This document shows positions 22,601 to 28,777 of a stretch of 38,168 bases of DNA, one piece after another. The stretch's first letter is position 1; the number at the start of each line of letters is the position of its first letter. The stretch lies in the NCBI RefSeq assembly GCF_000611645.1, contig NW_014013521.1:3309-41476 (forward strand), given 5' to 3'. The notes below the pieces were generated by a model. The model searched no databases and was not told where the DNA came from. It saw only the letters and a program-made list of their open reading frames with translations. This DNA comes from Monoraphidium neglectum (Eukaryota > Chlorophyta > Chlorophyceae > Sphaeropleales > Selenastraceae). Position numbers and translations under genes: made by a program.

Positions 22601-23778
22601 CCTGGGGGCCCCGCAGGCGGCCATGCCGCAAGGATGGCTGGCATGTGGAAGAGATGGGTATGAGGCTGATGGTAAGGTAGAGGTTGATTATGTGCGTTAC
22701 TAACAGCTGCATGCGGGCATTGTCAGCTGCATGGGGTGCCGCCGATGCCGTTGTGCAATTTGCAGCCAACGCTGCCGCCTGCCAGCTGAGCCCTCCCGCC
22801 CTCCTCACTGGGGGTGTACTCCTTGTCATATGTAAAACAGCAGGACGTCGCTGTGGGGCCGCTGTCCACCACGACAGTGACAGGGTAAGCGCCTAAGCGC
22901 GCCGCTGGGGGCGCCACGCATTGCACCTGAGGGAAGTGGTGTGGCATGGCCGAGCGGGGATGCGGCTTCTTGCCAAGCGACAGCCGCTTGAAGTTTGGAC
23001 GAGGTGCATGCTGGCGAGCCGCGCCGCCACAAAGACCGCCAAAATGCGTCTCTGCCTCCCCTGACAAGGATTCGTCCCTGGCGTTGGCAGACTCACAGCA
23101 ACTTCCGAGCTGCGGTGGTTGACCGCTGGGCAGGGGTACGGCCCAACAAACACGGTGTTGTTGCCAGCAAAGCGATCCCGACTGAAGCCGCCGCCATATA
23201 TTGTCAGCCTGAAAGGGTGGTGCATGCAAGAGAATGCGTATGCATGTGCGTGCATGTGAGTGTGTATGATGTGTGGCATGTGCGCAAGAGCATGAGCACC
23301 GTTGTGGTGTGCACATGAGCATGCGCGCAAGTGCAAATGTGCATGCGCTGTCAGCAGCTATGTTTCTCAATCTCCTTGGTCCTAGGCCTTGTTTTGAGTG
23401 TATGGAAGACACAGCAGTTGTGCCCTTGACTGCTTCGAAAGCAGAAGTCCGGTCTGCATGTCTGCGCAACCCCTCCAGAACGCACGCACCGGGTGCCACC
23501 AGCCGCACTGCCACTGCGTGGCTGGATATCTCTGCGGTCGTAGCATTGAGCATAACCTGCTGATGTCTGTTGCACGAGCCGTCGATTCAAAGGGCAGGCA
23601 CCACAGCAAAAAGGTATGTCACCAGCACGAGCCAGCACATGCAGCGCCGCTGGCTGCCACCCGGCACAAGCACCCTGTGCCGTCACCTGATATATGCTCC
23701 CTCAACTTGCACCAGAGCCTGGCTTATAGCCAGGGCTACCGCAAGGAGGGCGCAGAGCAACCCGATCATCGTTCTCAT
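1..23778 (-). CDS. Fibrocystin-L (PKHD1L1)-like giant surface protein, 3' end outside window
   Basis: I reconstructed about 57 exons by matching reading frame, phase and splice sites, giving about 4,030 residues before the left edge. The domain order is signal peptide, three IPT/TIG, PA14, fibrocystin-type repeats, IPT array, PA14, IPT array, G8, parallel beta-helix, G8, beta-helix. This is the known layout of animal PKHD1L1, a very large cell-surface protein (human form about 4,240 residues), so several hundred residues including any membrane anchor probably lie beyond position 1. Almost every junction keeps phase. Exceptions are an exon at 6951-7149 that needs one extra base, a 47-base putative intron at 19751-19797, and unresolved junctions after the first exon and near 1303-1821. 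N-glycosylation sequons (NxS/T) are frequent. The start at 23778 is chosen because it begins a clean signal peptide. Function in algae is unknown; a cell-surface or matrix role is inferred. Exon coordinates are given in the domain entries. Confidence 0.88.
7..54. repeat. (TGGGGA)8 microsatellite
   Basis: Eight perfect copies of a six-base unit lie at the very left of the window, inside an intron of the PKHD1L1-like gene. The plus strand has eight runs of four G and could form G-quadruplexes. It is not one of the usual green-algal telomere units (TTTAGGG, TTTTAGGG). Confidence 0.95.
226..2132 (-). other. Second beta-helix region (exons 53-57)
   Basis: Exons are 2033-2132, about 1716-1821 (or 1676-1821), about 1044-1303, 791-864 and 226-615. 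The blocks mirror those after G8 copy 1: TRLALDAPLSWDH, YHLDMRAEVALLDSNILVV, VATFRGQDASLRL, STVVIAGPNNVLLNNLAMGT and ATFELLDAAALNNTLRGNVA. The HFH and EDG-x-E-x-x-N motifs of the first copy are absent. The junction between the second and third exon is not settled. The last exon ends at a G|GTGCGG donor at 226, so the coding sequence continues beyond the window. Confidence 0.75.
2306..3562 (-). other. G8 domain, second copy (exons 49-52)
   Basis: Exons are 3462-3562, 3036-3255, 2755-2880 and 2306-2510. A linker with LVPRACPETGCPLMG leads into AGTLFWSDPVTWLG, then GANVSIPFGWNLVIDASPPP, LLLIEGNASF, GTGRLEAGSPEAP, ATIKLAG and VLAVINGGTLSLHG. The G8 pattern is complete but more diverged than the first copy. 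For example, the WSxxxTW box is kept while the PPxxGD loop is extended. Two G8 domains in tandem distinguish fibrocystins from single-G8 CEMIP proteins. Confidence 0.85.
3815..9231 (-). other. Right-handed parallel beta-helix region following G8 copy 1 (exons 32-48)
   Basis: Exons are 9141-9231, 8716-8899, 8386-8471, 7893-8048, 7548-7658, 7307-7398, 6951-7149, 6727-6792, 6282-6414, 5920-6065, 5689-5778, 5459-5548, 5095-5268, 4734-4816, 4440-4535, 4168-4288 and 3815-3982. Family hallmarks in order are MRAEVAVLNRSVRVMGD, DPIHFHMHNDTAF, RAITIHGTH joined to RVLLSGNVAFNNFGHAYFLE, the DGIETGNVIEGNLG loop, PATFWITNPNNTVRGNAAAG, GYGFWYRLLSNPEG, NTAHSNMFYGL, and late blocks with ALEACAKCKTY. This matches the block after G8 in PKHD1L1/CEMIP proteins. 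One intron here has a GC donor (7659-7892) and exon 6951-7149 carries an apparent one-base deletion. Confidence 0.85.
9392..10382 (-). other. G8 domain, first copy (exons 28-31)
   Basis: Exons are 10289-10382, 9999-10102, 9716-9844 and 9392-9524. The order is DLWSRRSTWGGGDPPSEGDS, then VVLDVSPPVLVAVVLEGSLE with FDD, then YILLKGGNLTAGSEAAPYPG, ATITLHG, and an IAVRDGNLFLRGR strand. This is the G8 pattern (W-x-x-x-x-W, PPxxGDxVVxPxG, VxLDxxPP, GxLxF, GxLxxG, IxLxG) with eight conserved glycines. G8 domains occur in PKHD1, PKHD1L1, CEMIP and CEMIP2 and are extracellular. Confidence 0.9.
10648..12733 (-). other. IPT/TIG array, third group (exons 24-27)
   Basis: Exons are 11687-12733, 11407-11532, 11126-11268 and 10648-10947. 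Signatures are GGNLTLNGTRLSAS, LAPARGSFWGGSLINITGFG, SLIPATGSGAGGTTVTIAG joined in frame to GFSSNPAYVAVRFGGSPC, and SATPNRGSTEGGTRVTLSG with a later CGNATLVNATAIEC. Most introns interrupt the domains just after the GGT-xx-I-x-G strand in phase 1, a regular pattern suggesting ancient tandem duplication of a two-exon IPT unit. Confidence 0.82.
12905..14805 (-). other. IPT/TIG pair and second PA14 domain (exons 21-23)
   Basis: Exons are 13603-14805, 13327-13426 and 12905-13091. The large exon encodes two IPT-like units (LITPASGPAGASSAGALALL; GVGAILNNAGSAAGGGELTL). From about 14090 it encodes a PA14: AEYWRLGSGTYSLPDLRAY, then FWAGRFSFSFVAPAPANFTF and RLIADDLAALYVNGRL with the double Asp, then VHYLEVTDWASLAVNWNGG. 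This is the standard PA14 progression. A stop-free 135-base stretch at 13823-13957 in the middle could be coding or an in-frame GC-AG intron. Confidence 0.82.
15040..17591 (-). other. IPT/TIG array, second group (exons 16-20)
   Basis: Exons are 17224-17591, 16337-16993, 15977-16169, 15438-15815 and 15040-15259. Signatures include GVRVSRSGSTDSALIWDVTF, EMIIDGYGFAPNVSQNEV with a following Cys, DTGYTLFTVAGSGFDPTFCG, GGGTVRFTVRGGLNVSD, and VTGVTPNTGSIGGGTMLNIT joined across the intron to GSGFAPPGNAST. The exon 16337-16993 holds a polyglutamine tract of eight residues encoded by a CAG run. The acceptor of 15977-16169 is the least certain junction in this group. Confidence 0.78.
16388..16411. repeat. 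(CTG)8 trinucleotide repeat encoding polyglutamine
   Basis: Eight CTG copies on the plus strand read as CAG codons on the coding minus strand. They place eight Gln just before an IRRRLLQ segment in an IPT array exon of the PKHD1L1-like gene. Confidence 0.95.
18889..19540. other. Assembly gap (652 N) inside an intron
   Basis: The run of N is flanked on both sides by GT dinucleotide repeat, so the break is most likely an unresolved (GT)n microsatellite. The surrounding exons (18374-18843 and 19660-19750) are phase-compatible across it, so no exon need be missing, though one cannot be excluded. Open frames reported through the N are artefacts. Confidence 0.97.
19541..19609. repeat. (GT)n microsatellite on right edge of assembly gap
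   Basis: Almost pure GT with two GC variants. The same repeat type lies on the left edge of the gap at about 18869-18888, so the gap sits within one intronic microsatellite. Confidence 0.95.
20366..21460 (-). other. PA14 domain, first copy (exons 7 end to 10)
   Basis: Exons are the end of 21411-21742, then 21028-21325, 20622-20864 and 20366-20486. The segment begins near GVYPGLRGIRLDTF. It contains the PA14 core SAVFTAADAGAYAFLVAADD, with the conserved double Asp before the strand that follows, then VLLAAGQRVLLRLAHCN and VQVGVVAP. PA14 is a beta-barrel found in secreted glycan-binding and adhesive proteins. A PA14 early in the IPT array is the arrangement known from PKHD1L1. Confidence 0.78.
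21411..23566 (-). other. IPT/TIG domains 1-3 of PKHD1L1-like protein (exons 2-7)
   Basis: Exons are 23490-23566, 23097-23208, 22809-22926, 22348-22637, 21998-22159 and 21411-21742. The first IPT/TIG carries IQPRSGSAAGGTR joined in frame to LTIYGGGF, then paired Cys and a closing YDKEYTP. The second opens PPAGPPGGQVNMFGYPG and closes in GSYNVSASF. The third opens YPTISSVSPPIGSVAGGTT and LTIRGAGF. The P-x(3)-G-S-x-x-G-G-T ... L-T-I-x-G-x-G-F signature is the classic IPT/TIG start. These immunoglobulin-like domains are extracellular in fibrocystins and plexins. Confidence 0.85.
23713..23778 (-). other. Exon 1 of PKHD1L1-like gene: signal peptide
   Basis: The first codons read MRTMIGLLCALLAVALAISQ, a short basic start followed by a hydrophobic core typical of a secretory signal peptide. 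The 3' boundary is uncertain. A donor CTG|GTGCAA at 23713 keeps phase 0 with exon 2 (23490-23566). A prettier CAG|GTGACG donor at 23687 gives phase 2 and does not fit the acceptor I favour. An ATG eight bases upstream opens a three-codon frame whose stop overlaps this start codon. Confidence 0.7.
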
Positions 23779-24802
23779 GACCTCATGCGTCCATCTTCCA
23801 GATCTTTTTGAAAAAGGCCAAGATAACGTATCACATACATCAAGAATATCCTATGAAAACATCGTAGTCAGATCTAGATCACACGAAGTCCCGCCCAGCG
23901 CTGGGCTTTGACTGAAATCGACACACACAAACAAATTGACGTTATAGGCATGTGAAATGGGTCGGTTATGGATCCCGGCCGAGCCAGAGGTGTCAGCCTG
24001 CGCCGCGCTGCTGCGTCTGGTCAAACATGATCAGGCTGTGGACAAGTACGGGTGCTGCGCAATCCACAAGCTACCCATGCATTGTGGGTGTTTTGGTCAT
24101 AGTTCATGACCTCAAGTATCAAGAAATTTCCAGGCGGTGTGCTGTCAGCCTGGAGACAGTTGGGGTGCTGCACTGATGGTGTGATGCTCAGCATCATGCT
24201 TGTAACGCCAACTCTTGCCATCTAAAGATATTTTGGAGCCTCCTGCCCCAGATTCATTACATGAGATTGAAATCAGTCATGTTACTGCTGCATCACTTGA
24301 TAACCGCCATCCTGTGACGAGCTTCGGGGCAATCTTGAGGGGCCTACTTTTGTGTCCCTGTTTTGGGATGTGCTACGCACATGGGTCCGACTTTATGGAT
24401 GCAAGGCGCTACCGGAAACCAGCGTTTTTGCTCCAGGTTCCACGCAACATGGTGCAGCGAGGATGGGTTGAAGTCAGCAGGCAGCCCGCAACACATCGGT
24501 GACAATTGCGACACGGCCACTACCCTCCATGCTCAGCCCATGGATCCCTCACAATGGAGTAACCCCAAGATCTGCTTACACTCCTTTGGTTTGCATGCCC
24601 ATGCACAGGTGGTGCCTCTGGTTCTTGGGTCACCGAGCTGTGAGAGCTGGTCAGCTAGAGCATGTGCGGTGAGGCCGGGTGCGGCGTACAATCCGGCATG
24701 AACAGGCGGCCTAGCTCCCACTCAACGTAGCCCCTTTTGTCTGCGCTGTGATACTTTAATCTTGAATCACGCACGTGCAGCGCGCTAGCAGATCATTCAA
24801 TC
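23779..24802. promoter_or_regulatory. Shared upstream region between two divergent genes
   Basis: About 1 kb separates the start codons of the minus-strand PKHD1L1-like gene and the plus-strand UBXD1-like gene, so both promoters and 5' UTRs must lie here or overlap it. I found no convincing TATA box or coding exon. Base composition is less GC-rich than the flanking exons. Short open frames here show no recognisable family. Confidence 0.55.
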
Positions 24803-26595
24803 ATGGGTGAGAAGAAGTCGACGGAGGACATCGGGAAAAAGCTCAAAGGTCTGTGGAATAAAGTGACCAACGAGCTGAACACCAGTGGCTCCACGTTCAA
24901 AGGACATGGTCACAAGCTGGGAGGCGGCGAGGTGCGCGGCGCACTTCGCTTTGCCGCCCAGTCGAGCGTGAACCTTGCTGCAGGTCGGCTTCATGCGAAG
25001 CGATCATGGCAACACGCACACAGGGATCAAGCGCAGCGCCGAGCAACCAAGCTCGGCCAGCCGTGCCCGCAAGGAGCGGCCCTGCTGCCAGCACAAGCAC
25101 GGGCCCAGCACGTTTGGCAGGAGTGCGGGAGCAGCAGCGGGAGCAGCAGCAGGTGCCGGGGCGACCCCTCGGAACTGGGGCCGCCGTTGCCGCTGCTGAG
25201 CAGCGCATCGCAGCGGCAGCGGCTCGGGGCTCCGGCCAAAGGGGCGGCGGCGGCGGGGCACCTGAGGCGCCTGTGAGGGCGCAGGGGGTGCTGTTGCCGG
25301 CGTCGGAGTTTGACCCCTTTCAGCCGGCTGTAGGTGCGACCTCTGCAATATGCTCACAGCCACATGCTCACAGCCACATGCTCACAGCCACGTGCTTGCT
25401 GCATGCTTGATATTCCTGGATATTCCTCGCAAGTGCCGGCGTGTTGGCAGAGGTTGTTGACCGTGCGTGCCAGATTTGGGATGCGCCCACCCCTCCGTCC
25501 ACCACCCGCAACCTCGTCCTGCACCCCCATGTCCAAGGCGGCGGAGCGGCGCTCAATGCCATTAAGGAGCCGCACTTTGAAAGCAGCTCCAGCAGCGGCA
25601 CCTCCGGCGGCCGCCCCAGAGAAGGGGCCCCCACCCCTGGGGCCGCTGCAGCCAGCTCGGCTCCTCCTGACAGCGGCAGCAGCAGCGGCCCCACTGGCGC
25701 GCCGGCAGCCATGCAGGGCCCGCCGCCGACAGCAGATCAGGTGGATGAGATGAGGCGCTGCGTGGCCCTGATCCTCTCGATGCCGCCGGAGAGGGCGGCC
25801 GGCAGCGTGGAAGTGCTCGGGAAGCTGCTCGGCAACCTGCTGTCGCGGCCGCAGGCGAGTCGGGCCGGGCCCGCACCAGCGCGTAAAGGGGCCCCCACCT
25901 GAAATCCGCACGCCCCAGCACGGGCTGAGGCTTTGGACTGCCTGCCTGTCGGCGAAAGTAGTCCCGCCACGGAAGGTGGCGGCCCAGGTCGCGTGGACCC
26001 TGCTCGGCCGCCGCCTCCCCCCCTTATTTGCGCCGTGCACGCCGGCTTCCGCGCCTCGTGCCCGTCATCTCCACCAGGAGCCGAGGTTCCGGCAGGTGCG
26101 GCTCGGCAACAAGCGCATCCGCGAGGCGGTGGTGGAGGTGCCCGGCGGCTGCGAGCTGCTGGCGGCGTGCGGCTTCCAGGTCCACCGAGACCCGGGGGAT
26201 GGGGAGGACGGCGGGTGAGGGGTTGGGGGTGGAAAGGAGCACCGAGGGTGGGTGGGATGTTGGCTGTGAGGGGCGGTGGGTCCTTAATGGGAGGATGTGG
26301 GAGCTTTGGGAGCTGGGTGTTATGGCGGATAAGGCTCTGAGATTTCAGGGGGTCTGGGAGGCCTGGGGAGGTTTGGGGTGGGGGCCATGAGCGTGGGCAT
26401 CGGGCTGCATGGTGATGGGACGTTCCTATAATTCTTGTCAAGGGTGTTAGGAGGAGTACCGGTATGTGGCGTGCATGGGGATGGCGTGGCTGAGGTTGCG
26501 GGCGCGGCATGCCTCATACGTGTTACATTGATTGTCAACTGGACACAACACATGCTGAGGATGCTACCTCAGCGCCCCCACGCATGCACGAACGC

Positions 26596-26636
<41 letters not shown>

Positions 26637-27790
26637 CACATACATCACACATACACACACAACACACACACCACCAGGTTTGCAGCCTTCCTTGAGGACC
26701 ACAACCTGCCACTGGTGGAGGAGGGCCTCCTGCAGCTGCAGTCGCTCGCATCCGCAGCCCTGCCAGCCTCCACGGCCCCACCGGCTGCCTCTGCCGGCGT
26801 AGCAGGCGTCGCAGCCGCCCCTGCCGCCCCTTCCAACCCTGCGCCCCTCGGCATGCGCGCGCCGCCGTCGTCGCCGCCGCCCCCGACGACTGTGGCCGCG
26901 GCCGCGCCGCCGCCGCCGGTGGACAGGCGGCTGCAGGTGCTGCTGCCCGTGGCCTCCGACATTCAATTGGATGCGTCGTTCTTCGAGCGGACACCCGCAG
27001 ACGTCAAGGCGGAGTACGCCCGGCTGGCGGCGCGTCGCCGCGCGGGCGAGGTGCTGACAACGCGCGCGCACAAGGAGAGGCAGGCGGCGGCCGCGGCGCG
27101 GGGCGCGGCGGCGGCGCTCAAGGAGGCGGCAGTGCGCGTGCGGTTCCCAGAGGTGACGTGGCGGCTCGCGCTGCAGCTGGGATTTGGAAGGAATAACCAC
27201 AGCGGGCCAGCGCGCCTTGTGTGAACTGAGCTGTGGAGCGGCTGGATCCTTGTCATGCGTGTCAATCGCGGGCGATAGCTAGCGGCATCATGTACGCCCC
27301 GTGCCTGCGTGCGCCTTTGAACACGCTCATGCAGGTAACGGCATACCTGGCTCCAATCTAGCGCCGCCTCACTCCCAGGACTTCCGCGCAACTTGGCAGC
27401 CCCGCAATCTCTCTTATGACCCACAATGTCAATGGATCACCAAGACCGCCGGTCGAAGTGCCGCTTTGACCGCCACCCTCACGCGTAAACCCCTGCCCTC
27501 CACCCCAAAACCAGGGGGTCCAGCTGGAGGCCGTCTTCGGCGCGGGCGAGCCCCTCGAACGCATCCACGAGGTCGTCGCCGCCGCCCTGCGCAGCCCGGC
27601 CACCCTTTTCGAGCTGGTGCTGCCCGACAGGCGCCCGCTGCCGCGGGAGGGGCGTGTGGCCGACGCAGGCATCGCGCCGGCGGTGCTGCTCAACTTCCGG
27701 CAGCTGGAGGCGTCGCCCGGCGCTGGTGCACGCGGGCGCGAGCTGCCGGCGCTGTCAGACGACATGCTGCGCCTAGCAAGGGTTGACTGA
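24803..27790 (+). CDS. UBXD1/UBXN6-like Cdc48 (p97) adaptor with PUB and UBX domains
   Basis: Six exons join in frame: 24803-24931, 25024-25333, 25451-25854, 26078-26214, 26678-27152, 27515-27790 (576 residues). The N-terminus has an SHP-type Cdc48-binding box FKGHGHKL (residues 32-39). An Ala/Gly/Pro-rich linker follows, then a PUB domain (about 245-325; RFRQVRLGNKRIREAV and ELLAACGFQV). Next is the UBXN6 signature region DIQLDASFFERTPADVKAEY near 422-441 with LTTRAHKER, and a C-terminal UBX domain (about 482-560; GVQLEAVFGAGEPLERIHEV, ending APAVLLNF). PUB domains bind the Cdc48 C-terminal tail, and SHP boxes bind its N domain. The UBX lacks an obvious Phe-Pro-Arg loop, as in animal UBXN6. 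The third intron has a GC donor (CAG|GCGAGT). A role in endolysosomal or ER-linked Cdc48 function is inferred from the family. Animal UBXN6 is about 440 residues; the extra length here is low-complexity linker. Confidence 0.88.
25351..25393 (+). repeat. Three tandem copies of a 14-base unit
   Basis: TGCTCACAGCCACA is repeated three times (last copy one base different) in the second intron of the UBXD1-like gene. It has no spacers and is not CRISPR-like. Confidence 0.85.
26600..26672. repeat. (CA)n microsatellite in intron 4 of UBXD1-like gene
   Basis: About 16 perfect CA units are followed by interrupted ACACAT/ACACAC sequence up to the acceptor CCACCAG at 26677. Because it abuts the 3' splice site, length variation could affect the polypyrimidine region. 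Confidence 0.95.
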
Positions 27791-28777
27791 TGGGGCCGGT
27801 TTAAGGCAGCCAGCGTGTTCGCCCGACAGCGCTGAGGAGTGGCCAGAGGCGCCAGATCTTGGCGGTTCTGCGTCGGTGTGACTCTTCGGAAGAGACTCTG
27901 TGCTGGCATGGCGCCAAGGCCCTGCCATCACCTTGGGTCATGCATCCAAACTTGCAAACCTCGCTACACAACCTAACCATTTTTTCAATGCGGTACCAGT
28001 TTTTACACACATCAATGCCATGTCACGCATTGCTTCTCGTCTGTACATATTTCGTGAGGCATGCGCTTTTCGCACAGGCATATGCATCTGCTTACTGATC
28101 TGCCCGCCGTCATGGGCATTGGACTTCGTGTCAAATAGGAGACCCTGGGGCCACCAGTGGAGCGTAAGACAAATGGGGGTGCCCTCATCCGATTTGCAAG
28201 CACACCAATGACACCCCAGTGATGCAATTGAAGCATGTCTATTGCAGGCCCCCGTTTGCGACTGAAATTGGGCAATCTGCAAAGCAGAGCGTGCCTCACC
28301 GCCGCCCCACGCCTGCCAGCCACCGGCCGGCAGGAACAGGGGATGCTCCGAGGAAGACGACCAGAAGGCGAGACGCAGGGTGGTCGCGCCGGCGCAGGAT
28401 GGCGGGAGGCAGCTGATTGTGCATTCGTGAAGTAGAAATGCGAGAACGCTGTGCAGCAGGAATGACACCGAAAGAAAGGGCAGCAGCGCGACACGCACAC
28501 TGCGCTGGATCTGCTCCTCAGGTTCATGCGTTGAAATGCCTTTGTGAGCTGGCGGCGGGCGGTTGGTAAACAGCGCGGCGCAGTGACGAGCCAGGACAGC
28601 CTGCAGCCATGCAGCATGGCAAGCGGTCAAGCTGACCCCGGGTTGACGTCAATCCCGACTTCGCCTGCACCGACTGGCCGGCAATTGGTCAGTCCAGCTA
28701 TGCACAGCACAGCAGCTGCCAGCTGGCGGCGCGACGTCGCGTTGCTGGTCGTCACCGAGTGACCTTGCTGGGTGACT
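27791..28777. other. Intergenic region between convergent genes
   Basis: This region holds the 3' flanks of the UBXD1-like (plus) and cystinosin (minus) genes. No plus-strand TGTAA, the usual green-algal polyadenylation signal, was seen in the first 350 bases after the UBXD1-like stop. On the minus strand TGTAA occurs at 28003-28007, which would imply a cystinosin 3' UTR of about 770 bases. No coding sequence is supported. Confidence 0.5.

Noticed and set aside
25351..25393. Short tandem repeat considered as a CRISPR-like array
   Set aside because: Three contiguous 14-base copies with no unique spacers, inside an intron of a eukaryotic gene.
26715..27224. Reading the UBXD1-like fifth exon as a separate intronless gene
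   Set aside because: Its frame joins precisely to flanking exons in phase, and the SHP, PUB and UBX parts belong together as one adaptor.
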